A DNA stretch of 64,000 nt from assembly GCF_904846715.1 (NCBI RefSeq), contig NZ_CAJHBU010000006.1, positions 92,400 through 156,399 of the forward strand, read 5' to 3'. Origin of the DNA: Psychrobacter vallis. Lineage in GTDB: Bacteria > Pseudomonadota > Gammaproteobacteria > Pseudomonadales > Moraxellaceae. Every line of letters begins with the position of its first letter. Position 1 is the stretch's first letter. This document shows positions 9,105-18,524 of the stretch, one piece after another. The notes beneath the pieces were generated by a model that saw only the letters and a list, made by a program, of their open reading frames with translations, ran no database searches and was not told where the DNA came from. The position numbers were made by a program, and so were the translations under genes.

Positions 9105-9818
9105 TTATTTTAAAGTATTGAGTCGGCTAGATAATTGACTCATGATTTGATCGATTTCTGTATTGGCCTCTGTTTCATTGTCCAAATTGCCATTTGGTGT
9201 TAGCTGATTCATAACTTCAGGCAGCAATTCAGAAAGACCCTGACGCACTTCGACTTCATTAGCACCCGTATGAGCAGCCACTTGCTGAATCTCATTTTCA
9301 TCAAACAAACGACTGACTTCATTTGGATCAAGATTGTCATTATCTTCTTGGTTACTCATCCAAGAGCGGGCTTGGTTTTCATAACCCATGCCAGTAATCT
9401 TAGACAACGCGCCACTCAAACCGCCGTTACGTTTAATCCAGCTTAACACCATTGGCATTAGTGCCGCGATTAGCATACCTTTGCCGCCGAAGCCGCCTCT
9501 CGTACGTTGACCACCCAATACTCCGCCTAAGATATCTCCTAGGCCACCAGTACCCGAGCTTGCGCCGCCGCGTTGATTGCCACCAGTGAGCCCCCCTATA
9601 ACATCGTCCAAACCGAAGCCATTATCTGGTTGACGATCATATTGTCTTGGGTTATAGCCACCTGCTTGACTGCCGCCGCCTAACACACTGCCCAATATGT
9701 CTCCAAGGCCACCTGTACGACGTGGGTTGGCACGCTGGTTAACTGGGTTACGCTGTGCATCTTCTGGATCCATAGCACTACGGGCAATTTGGCTTACTAA
9801 ATTCCCTAATAAGCTCAT
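9105..9818 (-). CDS. DUF937 / YidB-like protein with glycine-rich repeats
   Basis: 237 residues. The N-terminal half carries two near-identical glycine-rich blocks (GGLGDILGSVLGGG and GGLGDILGGVLGGQ) about 60 residues apart. The C-terminal half has a helical YidB-type domain (FDENEIQQVAAHTGANEVEVRQGLSELLPEVMNQLTPNG). No signal peptide or true membrane helix is evident, though the LIAALMPMVLSWI segment is hydrophobic. The function of the family is not established. The start follows GAGG, and a terminator follows the stop, so it is a single-gene unit. Confidence 0.75.
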   Translation of the reverse strand: MSLLGNLVSQIARSAMDPEDAQRNPVNQRANPRRTGGLGDILGSVLGGGSQAGGYNPRQYDRQPDNGFGLDDVIGGLTGGNQRGGASSGTGGLGDILGGVLGGQRTRGGFGGKGMLIAALMPMVLSWIKRNGGLSGALSKITGMGYENQARSWMSNQEDNDNLDPNEVSRLFDENEIQQVAAHTGANEVEVRQGLSELLPEVMNQLTPNGNLDNETEANTEIDQIMSQLSSRLNTLK

Positions 9819-10069
9819 AGTTTACTCCTCTTTTTTTCATACTATTTATTATTATAAGCCGCGATTCCCTTGTAAAACACTGACAGTGCATCAGCATGTG
9901 ATGAAAAGAGTGCTGGCTTATATGCTTTATTCTTATGTTGCAATATAGCAAATCTCTTTTAGCACAAAGATAGGTGTTTTGTTATGACATGTAGGCGTTC
10001 GTAAGTTTATGGAGAGTTCGTGAGATTGTAAAAGGAAAACAAAGTTGAAGGTAATAAAATGCTAATGGC

Positions 10070-10528
10070 TCACCCCGCTTTGCTGCCACTAACATTGGCC
10101 AAAATACTCAGCCCCCTCCATTGATCAGCGCTCACTTGATCGCGAAAGACTGTCACTGATAGAGGCCGTCTATAAGGCTCTATGACAATGAACTCAAAGC
10201 TCATCGCCCACTGATAGCCATGAACGGCGATTAATCGTGCCTGCCATAGCTCATCACCGCGACTCGTACGAATCAGGAGTTGCCACTGTCTATCGACACG
10301 CTGACTAAGCGGTGGCTGGCTAAAATGCAATAGTATCGGTCGTGATAGTGTCAGATAGATAGTAACTGCTGCTGCGACTATTAATACAAGCACAGCCTGC
10401 CACAAGGCTAAAGAAGCAAACCATGCAAGTACCACTATAACGCTGGTTAAACCGATATACAGCATTAAACGTAAATAGCTGGCCGGCTGGATAGCCGTAT
10501 CAATACGCAAGGGGGTTACTGAGGTCAT
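10070..10528 (-). CDS. YgfX (CptA)-like membrane protein, partner of SdhE
   Basis: 152 residues with two adjacent membrane helices at about 20-60 (LMLYIGLTSVIVVLAWFASL, then AVLVLIVAAAVTIYLTL) followed by a soluble beta-rich part ending VTVFRDQVSADQWRGLSIL, the typical end of the YgfX family. It sits immediately downstream of sdhE on the same strand (about 106 bp gap), the arrangement of ygfX/ygfY in enterobacteria. There the pair was proposed as a toxin-antitoxin (YgfX acting on FtsZ/MreB), although SdhE itself is a flavinylation factor. Overall identity to E. coli YgfX looks low, so the name rests on topology, tail motif and context. Confidence 0.6.
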   Translation of the reverse strand: MTSVTPLRIDTAIQPASYLRLMLYIGLTSVIVVLAWFASLALWQAVLVLIVAAAVTIYLTLSRPILLHFSQPPLSQRVDRQWQLLIRTSRGDELWQARLIAVHGYQWAMSFEFIVIEPYRRPLSVTVFRDQVSADQWRGLSILANVSGSKAG

Positions 10529-10634
10529 AGGTAAGCGCCAAAGAAAACGTGAGACTAATAGGCAATCAGCAGCTCAAAACTGTCTATCTCAACTTTAGCC
10601 AATTATTATTTGTGTCCAAATGAAGCATCAACCA

Positions 10635-10916
10635 TTACGTCAAATCTTTGGTATGACGCCACGTTTTAATTTTATTAACCAATGTCCATATGGCATCATC
10701 TTCTGGACGATTTTGATTGGTAAAATAATCTAATAAATCAGGGTCTTCATGCGTCAGCATTTGCGCAAATGTGTCTTGCTCAGCCGGATCTGCGGTTAGG
10801 TATAGCTCTTTGACATATGGACCAAGATAAAAATCCAATTCTTTTAACCCGCGACGGGCTTGATAAATAATGCGGCGCTGCTCATTGGTTTGTTCTGGTT
10901 GAATCGGGGTGGACAT
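10635..10916 (-). CDS. sdhE: FAD assembly factor SdhE (succinate dehydrogenase flavinylation)
   Basis: 93 residues from the ATG at 10916, which is preceded by GAGAG at good spacing; an upstream ATG at 10934 is less well placed. Small helical protein with the family's RGxxE motif (RRGLKELD), followed by FYLGPYV, DLLDYF and IWTLVNKI blocks. It helps attach FAD covalently to SdhA (and FrdA) in the cytoplasm. The downstream gene is YgfX-like, supporting the call. No sdhCDAB genes lie nearby. Repeat copy B begins about 65 bp upstream. Confidence 0.85.
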   Translation of the reverse strand: MSTPIQPEQTNEQRRIIYQARRGLKELDFYLGPYVKELYLTADPAEQDTFAQMLTHEDPDLLDYFTNQNRPEDDAIWTLVNKIKTWRHTKDLT

Positions 10917-10982
10917 AAAATTACTCTCATTCATTTAGAGGGGTTTTGATAAGACGTTTACTAAGATTTTGATAACAGGTGT

Positions 10983-11139
10983 TATAGGCGATTCTAAATA
11001 AAACAGAACCATTATATTTCAACGTGGGACTGGTATAAATTTTTCTTGCTTTGCCTGTACAGATAGAGGCTGCGAGACTTCTCGTTTAAAGATAAGCATT
11101 CCAGTCCAGCTGTATTATTTTTATACTGAACTCACTATA
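10983..11139 (-). repeat. MITE-like intergenic repeat, copy B (reverse orientation)
   Basis: About 157 bp in the sdhE-folP gap. Read on the minus strand it starts TATAGTGAGTTCAG and ends TTTAGAATCGCCTATA, with the core (CAGCCTCTATCTGTAC, AAAAATTTATACCAGT) matching copies C and D in reverse. The tail at 10983-11025 is almost identical to the tail of copy D. Confidence 0.7.
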
Positions 11140-11227
11140 TTCATCTCAATCTCGCTGGCTCTTTTTTATGTTAACCTGACCATAATGCCAGACAACCGTG
11201 TCATGCATCAGGTTTTATAAAACAACA

Positions 11228-12124
11228 CTAGCGACGATTATACGCAGATAACTGACTCCATAATGCCACTGCTTGCTGCGTCATGGCCACATTATGAGTT
11301 CGAATAATACTAGCGCCCTGCTGGATTGCAAAAATTGCTGCCGCAACGCCTATCGCATCACGCTCTACCGCTTGTGTCGTCACCATTGATGTGACGCCAC
11401 TCTTGGTCAATACTTCCCCTAAAAAACGCTTGCGCGAAATACCAAACATCATTGGTAATTCCAGTGCTTTTAACGTCTCAAGTTGCGTTAACAACGCGCA
11501 ATGATGATCATAGTTTTTAGCAAAACCAAAACCTGGATCAATAATTATTTTTTCACGCTTGACACCCAAACTTGTTACTTCCTCAATGCGTACCATCAGC
11601 TCTGTAGTTACGTCACTAACCACATCATCATACTGAGAAAGATTGTTCATCGTCGTCGGCTCACCGCGCATATGCATGAGCATCACAGGTATATCAAGCT
11701 CAGCCGCGACTGCTATCGCGCCCTCACGTTTTAGTGCACGCACATCATTCCAAATGTCAGCTCCCGCCTCAAATGCCGCCTGCATAACGATAGGGTTACT
11801 GGTATCAATAGACAAACAAATACCGTCACCACAATGCCGCCTGATTGCTCGAACGACAGGTACGACACGCTGTATCTCATCGCTAGTCGCCACAGCGTCG
11901 GCATTTGGACGAGTAGATTCACCACCAATATCAATAATAGTCGCGCCGTCTGCTATCATTTTCTGACAATGTGCAACCGCTTTGTCTACTGCGTTGAACT
12001 GCCCGCCATCTGAAAACGAATCTGGTGTGACATTAAGAATACCCATAATGTGTGGTCGCGATAAATCCAAGGTTTTATCTCGGCTTACTATCTCATGGCT
12101 GGGTAAAGGCTGGAATAAGGACAT
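11228..12124 (-). CDS. folP: Dihydropteroate synthase
   Basis: 298 residues. Condenses 6-hydroxymethyl-dihydropterin diphosphate with p-aminobenzoate in folate synthesis; target of sulfonamides. Signatures: IMGILNVTPDSFSDGG near residue 27, IIDIGGESTRPNA, and DPGFGFAKNYDHH, with the terminal IRTHNV segment. Length is close to the usual ~280. It lies downstream of ftsH as in many gamma-proteobacteria, but an apparent terminator sits between them, so it may depend partly on its own promoter or on readthrough. Confidence 0.96.
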   Translation of the reverse strand: MSLFQPLPSHEIVSRDKTLDLSRPHIMGILNVTPDSFSDGGQFNAVDKAVAHCQKMIADGATIIDIGGESTRPNADAVATSDEIQRVVPVVRAIRRHCGDGICLSIDTSNPIVMQAAFEAGADIWNDVRALKREGAIAVAAELDIPVMLMHMRGEPTTMNNLSQYDDVVSDVTTELMVRIEEVTSLGVKREKIIIDPGFGFAKNYDHHCALLTQLETLKALELPMMFGISRKRFLGEVLTKSGVTSMVTTQAVERDAIGVAAAIFAIQQGASIIRTHNVAMTQQAVALWSQLSAYNRR

Positions 12125-12235
12125 AATCGATCCACTATAGATAAATTTTATAAAAGCAATTCTGATGGTTGCTGTTTTACTTATAATACCAGTAAACTCT
12201 ATTCTGTCCTAAACCCTTCATAAAATGATGCCCAC

Positions 12236-12266
12236 AAAAAAGCCCTTTATTCAAAAGGGCTTTTTA
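12236..12266 (-). terminator. Terminator after ftsH
   Basis: AAGCCCTTT / AAAGGGCTT stem with a short loop and A/T runs on both sides; 20 bp past the ftsH stop and before folP. Confidence 0.8.
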
Positions 12267-12287
12267 TTATGGTTGATTCACGACTCA

Positions 12288-14174
12288 TTACATCGCTGGT
12301 AATGGTGGCGGTGTTGAATTGGTCGTTTTAATATCATTTTTTGACAAGTTTACTTCATTATGCTGATAAACGCGTGGTGGACGCGGACTTTCGCCAGCCA
12401 AGATATCTTGCAATTGATCGCGATCAATGGTTTCCCATTTCATCAAAGCATCAACCATCGCATGCATTTTTTCTTGATTGCCTTCGATCAATTCACGCGC
12501 AATATCATACTGCTCTTCTAACATACGGCGTACTTCGTCATCGACTTTTTGCTGCGTCGCTTCTGAGATTGTACGACCACCGCCACCGAAATATCCTTGT
12601 GAGCTGTCATCGTCTTCGTACACCATAATGCCAAGTGCATCAGACATACCGTATTTCGTCACCATGGCACGTGCCATTTTGGTTGCTCGCTCAAAATCGT
12701 TTGAAGCACCCGTTGACATTTGATTGATAAAGACTTCTTCAGCGATACGACCGCCAAACAAGATAGCAATGTCACTCAACATTTTCGACTTATACATACT
12801 GGTTTGGTCGTGTTCTGGCAGCTGCCAAGTAACACCAAGGGCAAAACCACGCGGCATGATAGTGACTTTATGCACAGGATCGGTACCCGGTAGCAGTTCA
12901 GCAACTAAGGCATGACCCGCTTCATGATAAGCAGTGGCGCGACGTTCTTCTTCGCGTATCACCATAGATTTACGCTCAGGACCCATATATAGCTTGTCTT
13001 TTGCATCTTCAAAGTCGTTCATATCCACGCTAGTCTTGTTACGACGGGCTGCAAACAATGCCGCTTCGTTGACGAGGTTAGCCAGCTGTGCACCACTGAA
13101 TCCAGGCGTACCACGAGCCAGAGAGCTTGCGTCTACACTAATTGTGTTTGGCAATTTTCTCAAATGCACTTTAAGAATTTGCTCACGACCTTTAATATCT
13201 GGTAAGCCTACTTGTACCTGACGGTCAAAACGACCCGGACGCAATAGCGCCTTATCAAGCACATCTGCACGGTTGGTTGCAGCAATGACAATCACACCTT
13301 CGTTGCCTTCAAAACCGTCCATTTCAACCAATAATTGGTTAAGCGTTTGCTCGCGCTCATCGTTGCCACCGCCCATGCCAGAACCACGATGACGACCGAC
13401 TGCATCAATCTCATCGATGAAAATGATACAAGGCGCGCTTTTCTTCGCTTGTTCGAACATATCACGGACACGTGATGCACCGACACCAACGAACATTTCG
13501 ACAAAATCAGAACCTGAAATTGAGAAGAAAGGTACTTTTGCTTCACCAGCAATGGCTCTTGCTAGCAATGTTTTACCTGTACCCGGTGGGCCTACCATCA
13601 AGATACCACGTGGAATCGTCGCACCAAGTTTGGTGAATTTATCGGGATCACGTAGGAACTCGACCACTTCAACCACCTCTTCTTTAGCTTCTTCACAACC
13701 AGCCACATCTTCAAAATTGACGTGAATTTGGTCTTCAGTCAGCATCTTCGCTTTCGATTTACCAAAGCTCATGGGGCCGCCGCCTTTACCACCAGCACCG
13801 CCTTGCATGTTACGCATGAAGAATAAAAACAGACCAATAATCAATAGAATTGGGAAACTGGCTATCAGTAATTGCATCAGTACGCTTTGGCGTTTTGGTG
13901 CAGTCCCTTGAACTTCGACTTGGTTCTCACGCAGCATTGGCATCAGCTCATCATCTGACACAGCTGGTCTAATAGTCTCAAAAGATGAGCCATTTTTCTT
14001 TTCGCCGGTGATTTGCTCGCCATCGATTTCAACGCTGGCTACTTGGTTTTCTGACACAGCGGTCACAAACTCAGAGTAGTTAAGGCTATCCGGCTCAGAG
14101 GATTGATCAAAGCCGCTAAACACCAGCACTAAAACGCCGATTACCACCAGCCACAATAAGGTATTTTTTACCAT
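12288..14174 (-). CDS. ftsH: ATP-dependent zinc metalloprotease FtsH
   Basis: 628 residues from the ATG at 14174 ([11 protein letters not shown], aligning with other FtsH N-termini); a GTG three codons upstream is an alternative start with a GGGA element. Membrane-anchored AAA+ protease that degrades misassembled membrane proteins and regulators such as LpxC in E. coli. Two N-terminal membrane helices flank a periplasmic domain; then Walker A GPPGTGKT (~197), Walker [12 protein letters not shown], the second region of homology, and the zinc site HEAGH (~420). The C-terminal tail is short and proline-rich. lpxC, its classic substrate in E. coli, is elsewhere in this window. Confidence 0.97.
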   Translation of the reverse strand: MVKNTLLWLVVIGVLVLVFSGFDQSSEPDSLNYSEFVTAVSENQVASVEIDGEQITGEKKNGSSFETIRPAVSDDELMPMLRENQVEVQGTAPKRQSVLMQLLIASFPILLIIGLFLFFMRNMQGGAGGKGGGPMSFGKSKAKMLTEDQIHVNFEDVAGCEEAKEEVVEVVEFLRDPDKFTKLGATIPRGILMVGPPGTGKTLLARAIAGEAKVPFFSISGSDFVEMFVGVGASRVRDMFEQAKKSAPCIIFIDEIDAVGRHRGSGMGGGNDEREQTLNQLLVEMDGFEGNEGVIVIAATNRADVLDKALLRPGRFDRQVQVGLPDIKGREQILKVHLRKLPNTISVDASSLARGTPGFSGAQLANLVNEAALFAARRNKTSVDMNDFEDAKDKLYMGPERKSMVIREEERRATAYHEAGHALVAELLPGTDPVHKVTIMPRGFALGVTWQLPEHDQTSMYKSKMLSDIAILFGGRIAEEVFINQMSTGASNDFERATKMARAMVTKYGMSDALGIMVYEDDDSSQGYFGGGGRTISEATQQKVDDEVRRMLEEQYDIARELIEGNQEKMHAMVDALMKWETIDRDQLQDILAGESPRPPRVYQHNEVNLSKNDIKTTNSTPPPLPAM

Positions 14175-14439
14175 GTCGCTCACTAGTTATTCCCATCCCT
14201 TACTTATTGGTGTGTTTACTAAACACGTGACGTCTATAAACCTATCGCTCATTTTAATGAATATATTAACATTAAAATTTCTAACTCAGACTGACGCGAC
14301 TCAAATATCGCATTACAGCTGATTTAATAAATTGCGGATATGAATCACGCAAACATTTATCCTAGATGAGCATATCAAGCGCTTATTATCAGACGACTTT
14401 GCCTAAAACATATGCTTGAAACAAAGTTAATATACCATG

Positions 14440-14468
14440 ATATGTGGTGCTAACCTGCATAATTCAAG
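14440..14468 (-). promoter_or_regulatory. Candidate heat-shock (sigma-32-like) promoter upstream of ftsH
   Basis: On the minus strand: CTTGAA (14468-14463), 15 nt, then CCACATAT (14447-14440), one mismatch from the CCCCATNT consensus. It lies in the 407-bp gap between rlmE and ftsH, giving a leader of about 250 nt. The same gap holds a perfect 15-bp palindrome GTGTTTACTAAACAC at 14212-14226, just upstream of the ftsH start; nothing else is evident. Confidence 0.4.
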
Positions 14469-14581
14469 CAAGTTTCGCTTTTATTCAGTTAACGATTGTA
14501 GCGGTTTTAATTCTACAAGAAGTATACTTTATGCTGTCTCAATATCTCGCTTGCAAGGCCAGCAACTCATTGAATTTGAAA

Positions 14582-15214
14582 CTATTTGATGGCTACCCAA
14601 AACATCTCTTTTGAACGTGCTCGTGACGCATTGGGTTTGATACTACGGATTTTACTAAAATCATGCTGCATCTGCTTGCGTAATTCTTGCGTACCTTCAC
14701 CCTGAAACACTTTCATAATGAGCGCGCCACCTTTTGGTAAGGTTGCCAAAGCAAATTCCACTGCCAGTTCACACAAATACATCATACGCGGCTGATCGAT
14801 AGCACTATTGCCTGCGGTGTTGGGTGCCATATCAGACAACACTACATCAACTTGTCTATCACCAACCTCTGCCATGATGGTGTCAAACACCTCTGCTTCG
14901 CGAAAGTCACCCTGAATAAAGGTCACGTCAGCAAGCGCATCCATAGGCAAGATATCGGAAGCAATCAAAATACCTTGTTCACCCACCAGTTGGCTGGCGA
15001 CTTGCGACCAACTACCGGGAGCACTACCCAAATCTACGACCGTCATGCCTTTTTTGATAAGATTGGTTTTTTCATTAATCTCTAACAACTTATAAGCTGC
15101 ACGAGCACGGTAGCCGTCTTTTTGAGCCTTTTGCACATAATGATCGTCAATATGCTCTTTCATCCAAGCACTGCTACTTTTTGACAATTTTTTATTTTCA
15201 ATACGCGTGGCCAA
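14582..15214 (-). CDS. rlmE: 23S rRNA 2'-O-ribose U2552 methyltransferase
   Basis: 210 residues when started at the TTG at 15214, which follows a strong AGAGGAG and gives a length matching the ~209-residue E. coli protein; a GTG at 15244 would add 10 atypical residues and place the Shine-Dalgarno inside the gene. Methylates U2552 in the ribosomal A-loop. Motifs: [27 protein letters not shown]-like start (here YRARAAYKL), [13 protein letters not shown] SAM site, [19 protein letters not shown], and [11 protein letters not shown] at the end. Divergent from yhbY and upstream of ftsH, the conserved gene order. Confidence 0.95.
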   Translation of the reverse strand: [210 protein letters not shown]

Positions 15215-15557
15215 AATACCTGCTCCTCTCACTTTGCAAAACACGAATACATACCTGTTAAATCGCTACTACATTTATGAGATGCTTTTCATGTGAGTGC
15301 AATTTTTTAGATATGTGATCAATCAAACGATTAATTTGTTTTATGGTCTGAAACTAACCAAATTCTATTGGTGAAAACGCTGTTTTATAAGACAGTAGCG
15401 TTTATAATGTGACCAAACATTCATTTTAACATTTTCATCACGTAAAATCGTGCAAAATCCTGCTGATCTCATGCAAGATGACCACAGATTATCTATAATA
15501 GTCATTAATTACTCTCAATAGCACTGTCTTTTATTTTTACCAACACTTAGGAATTCT

Positions 15558-15869
15558 ATGGAACTTGATAACGCTACAATTAAACGCCTAAGAGGCATTG
15601 GTCACGAGCTTAAACCGATTGTCATGATTGGCAACAAAGGTGTTACGCCGACCATCACTGAGGAGATTGATCGCGCCTTAACAGATCATGAACTTATCAA
15701 AGTAAAACTGCCTGCTGGCACAAAAGAGGAACGTGATGTCATCGGTGCTGAGCTTGCCGCTGCTGCGAATGCGTCTTTGGTCCATTCTATTGGCCGCATG
15801 GCATTATTACTACGCCAAAACCCACATGCTAACCCAAAGCTATCTAACCTAGCACGTCACGCGCAGTAA
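15558..15869 (+). CDS. yhbY: YhbY-type CRM-domain RNA-binding protein
   Basis: 103 residues, a single CRM domain: LRGIGHELKPIVMIGNKGVTPTITEEIDRALTDHELIKVK, with the GNKG loop in place. Associated with pre-50S ribosomal subunits in the family. Divergently placed relative to rlmE, which modifies the large subunit. Start follows TAGGAA. The 343 bp between the two genes hold only the divergent promoters; no further element was recognised. Confidence 0.92.
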   Translation: MELDNATIKRLRGIGHELKPIVMIGNKGVTPTITEEIDRALTDHELIKVKLPAGTKEERDVIGAELAAAANASLVHSIGRMALLLRQNPHANPKLSNLARHAQ

Positions 15870-15940
15870 CTCATAATGACCAGCGTAATTTTAGTCACAG
15901 TAACTGCATATATTACAAGCAAACTGTGAAGATAAAATAT

Positions 15941-15972
15941 AAAAGCCGCGATGCAACTTGCTCGCGGCTTTT
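15941..15972 (+). terminator. Terminator after yhbY
   Basis: AAAAGCCGCG / CGCGGCTTTT, a perfect 10-bp stem with a 12-nt loop. Confidence 0.85.
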
Positions 15973-16069
15973 ATATTGTGTATTTGTCAGGAATTTACCT
16001 GTTTTTTAATAAGCAATCATAAAGCAGGTCGCATATTCCCTCATCATTATTTTTGAGTATTATCAAATC

Positions 16070-16798
16070 ATGAGCCAAACTTTTGATCTTTGCGTAGCCA
16101 CAGACACGATCACAAACGATGCGCAACAGCTTGGCGTGACTGTAGATGAGTTAAAGCGTATCGGTATCCATGTCAGTGTAAAAATTGTGCGACACCCAAT
16201 ATTGCAGTTGCAGCTAAGCTATCAAGTCGCCCTACCGACCCAGTCTTTGGCAACTCAATTCAACTGGCCGACATGGCAATCAGCACACGTAGGCTTTGTT
16301 GACTACCTATGGGAAGAGACTTGTCTCGAATGCTTTATTACTGGTCGTTTGGTAAATGACGACGATACAGTCTCTGCTGACAATACCGAGTCTTATATCG
16401 AAATGAACGCCAGTCCAGATGGACGTTATGCGCTTTATCAGTTTGAGCGTTATCGTCATCCTAATACCTTACCGCCTATGCCTTTATATCAACCAGACGG
16501 GCACACACGGATATCTGTTAATTGGACTGATAATATCAAGCCGCCAGTAATGTCCGTGAAAAGTCCATTGTCTAACACAGCATCGCTCGCACACAAATCT
16601 TATCATTATGAGCGAAGTGTTGGCTTGCCTTTGACCCAACTACCCAATCAGCAATACGCCATTGGACATACGACCATTAAGCACTTACATCCTTGTGTCA
16701 TCTTATGGTTTGGTGAGACTGCTTTATATTTTGCATCAAGCCATGCCACTCCCCCTGATTTTCACAACCGCAACTACTGGTCAAAATTTGAAGGGTAA
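16070..16798 (+). CDS. DOMON-like domain protein, function unknown
   Basis: 242 residues, no signal peptide. It has the conserved features of bacterial cytosolic DOMON-like proteins: LWEETCLECFI in the middle of the first half, ESYIEMNASPDGRYALYQFERYR, and the closing PPDFHNRNYW. In this family the domain is a beta-sandwich that may bind haem or sugar, but no biochemical role is established. The central part has an extra polar stretch (about residues 155-185). Stands alone between yhbY and a convergent CHAP-protein gene. Confidence 0.7.
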   Translation: MSQTFDLCVATDTITNDAQQLGVTVDELKRIGIHVSVKIVRHPILQLQLSYQVALPTQSLATQFNWPTWQSAHVGFVDYLWEETCLECFITGRLVNDDDTVSADNTESYIEMNASPDGRYALYQFERYRHPNTLPPMPLYQPDGHTRISVNWTDNIKPPVMSVKSPLSNTASLAHKSYHYERSVGLPLTQLPNQQYAIGHTTIKHLHPCVILWFGETALYFASSHATPPDFHNRNYWSKFEG

Positions 16799-16896
16799 TC
16801 TCATTCGGTACCTCTGCCTGTGCCTGTACAATGCACCATGAAATATTAAAGACATCGAAACCCAGCTATTTTTGATTAAACGTCAACGTGTAAGGC

Positions 16897-16938
16897 AAAA
16901 AAAAACCCAGCAACGTCATAAAGATCATCACTGAGTTT
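16897..16938 (-). terminator. Terminator after the CHAP-domain gene
   Basis: On the minus strand AAACTCAG pairs with CTGGGTTT (one G-T wobble) across a 20-nt loop, followed by a run of about ten T residues. Confidence 0.6.
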
Positions 16939-16975
16939 GGAGAAAGCTTTTAGTTTTGTTTTTGCTAACTGGTTA

Positions 16976-17704
16976 TTATTTATCAGCCATCGCAAGGTAG
17001 ATACCACGGTCTGACGCATCATCAACGTATTGCGAATCACGCCATGTGGTGTAGCTATGAGTGCCACTATAAGGATTGATACTGCTTTGACGGAAGTCAG
17101 ATACCCAGATATTACCATCAAAGATTTGGATATGACCATGCGGACGACTTGAGGTGCGGTTAAAAACAACGACATCACCAACTTGAGGTTGCGTATTGTT
17201 GCTAATTTTGGCGAAACCTGCTTGAGCCAAAGTACCGCGTGAAGCATACTGATAAGCTGAAGGATTAGGGGTAAATTCGTAACCAGCTGATTGTAGGGCT
17301 TTACGTACATAACGGGCACAATAGCCAGAACTTCTAGATAGTGCCACTCGTGCTGCATTTGCGGCTGCGATAGCAGGAGCTGAGCTTCTGTCAGGAGTGC
17401 GACTGGCTTGCTGCTGACGCTGCTCATAAGACAAGCGGCTGGTGAGAGATGCAAGCTGATATTCTTTTTGCTTGGCATGTGCACTTAGGTTATCAATGGC
17501 TTGACTGATCTCATCGTTACTGTATACATGAGCACCACTGTTAGTGCTATAAATGTTGCGACTAGAACCATAGTTCGCAGAAGTAGAAATATTTGTGATG
17601 GTATGACTCAAGGTATTATTCGGTTGAAAGGTCGTTTCGACAGCACCACTCGTCTGTGCTACACCCATTCCCAATACTGACAAAATTAATAAAGCTTGTT
17701 TCAT
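16976..17704 (-). CDS. Secreted CHAP-domain (NlpC/P60-like) amidase/peptidase
   Basis: 242 residues from the ATG at 17704, which follows AGGTAG and puts a signal peptide (MKQALLILSVLGMGVAQTSGA) at the extreme N-terminus; further upstream starts would bury it. After a coiled, Gln-rich linker (~60-95) comes a CHAP-like domain with the catalytic Cys in SSGYCARYVRKALQSAGY and the His in RPHGHIQIF. Expected to cleave peptidoglycan peptide or amide bonds in the periplasm. A short leader separates it from the divergent dciA. Confidence 0.75.
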   Translation of the reverse strand: MKQALLILSVLGMGVAQTSGAVETTFQPNNTLSHTITNISTSANYGSSRNIYSTNSGAHVYSNDEISQAIDNLSAHAKQKEYQLASLTSRLSYEQRQQQASRTPDRSSAPAIAAANAARVALSRSSGYCARYVRKALQSAGYEFTPNPSAYQYASRGTLAQAGFAKISNNTQPQVGDVVVFNRTSSRPHGHIQIFDGNIWVSDFRQSSINPYSGTHSYTTWRDSQYVDDASDRGIYLAMADK

Positions 17705-17917
17705 AAATTTACTACCTATTGTTAATACAAGACCGCTCGTCATCCGTGACAAAGCATCAATTAATTGAGAGGATATAATCATTAAACAAACGTGATAAAA
17801 TCCTTGTTACAACAGCCCGCTCTTTCTTTAAATGTCTCACAAACCAATTGCTATATTCTGCTTTTAGCATGTCTATTATGAATATCGATTCTGTCACCTG
17901 TTAGATGAGTCATCACG

Positions 17918-18433
17918 ATGTCAAAAAAACAGCCCAATCGGCTTGCCCAGCTTATCGATCATCAAGCTTTTGCTGGTAGCGCGCTACCTCAAACCCTTGC
18001 TGACAACATGCGACTATATATAAAAGTGACCAATGAGGTAAAAGAGTTATTGGTAGATTGTCTACCTGAGGAAATCCTCAATACCTGCTGGGTCGTAGGC
18101 TTTAATTATGAGCAACTAACACTCAGTGTCGGTTCAATCACTGCTGCCAATCATATTCGCTATTTACAGAGTGCTTATTTGCAAGTTCTAACAGAGCAGT
18201 CAATTACATTTAAACAACTCAAGCAAATTCGCGTCGTAGTAGCTAGAACATCTGCTGATAATCATTCATCTAAACAATCTTCAGCGTTGTTAGCAACCTT
18301 ATCAAAACCTTGTGAAGCTAATGAAAATCAAGCTCTTAGCCAAAACACAAAGCGGACTATATCACAGGCTGCAGAGCATGTCACCACTGATGAAAATCTC
18401 AAAAAAGCACTTTTGCGCTTGGCAAATCATTAA
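17918..18433 (+). CDS. dciA: DciA-type DUF721 protein (replicative helicase loader)
   Basis: 171 residues. The DUF721 core spans about residues 25-110 (LLVDCLPEEILNTCWVVGF..QLTLSVGSITAANHIRYLQSAYLQVL); the rest is polar and probably flexible. DciA helps recruit or load DnaB in bacteria without DnaC. The gene lies beside lpxC, convergent here; in Pseudomonas a DUF721 gene is also an lpxC neighbour. The assignment is by core pattern and position. Confidence 0.75.
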   Translation: MSKKQPNRLAQLIDHQAFAGSALPQTLADNMRLYIKVTNEVKELLVDCLPEEILNTCWVVGFNYEQLTLSVGSITAANHIRYLQSAYLQVLTEQSITFKQLKQIRVVVARTSADNHSSKQSSALLATLSKPCEANENQALSQNTKRTISQAAEHVTTDENLKKALLRLANH

Positions 18434-18466
18434 AAAACCTAACGCCGCTATGTAAAGTTATGTAAA

Positions 18467-18503
18467 TAAAAACCCAAAATAGCATTGGTAACGCTGGGTT
18501 TTT
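18467..18503 (+). terminator. Terminator after dciA
   Basis: AAAAACCCA / TGGGTTTTT stem with an inner AGC/GCT pairing, 34 bp beyond the dciA stop. Confidence 0.75.
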
Positions 18504-18524
18504 GTAATATCACAAACAAAAAAA

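Noticed and set aside
9105..9818. Tandem-repeat or CRISPR-like array in the DUF937 gene
   Set aside because: The repeat is two glycine-rich protein blocks within one reading frame, not spaced DNA repeats.
10070..10934. Confident toxin-antitoxin system call for ygfX/sdhE
   Set aside because: SdhE is a flavinylation factor and toxicity of YgfX homologues is not shown outside a few cases; kept as a conserved pair.
16876..17484. 202-codon frame overlapping the CHAP-domain gene
   Set aside because: Same strand, different frame, no signal or domain; the CHAP frame has a signal peptide and catalytic motifs.
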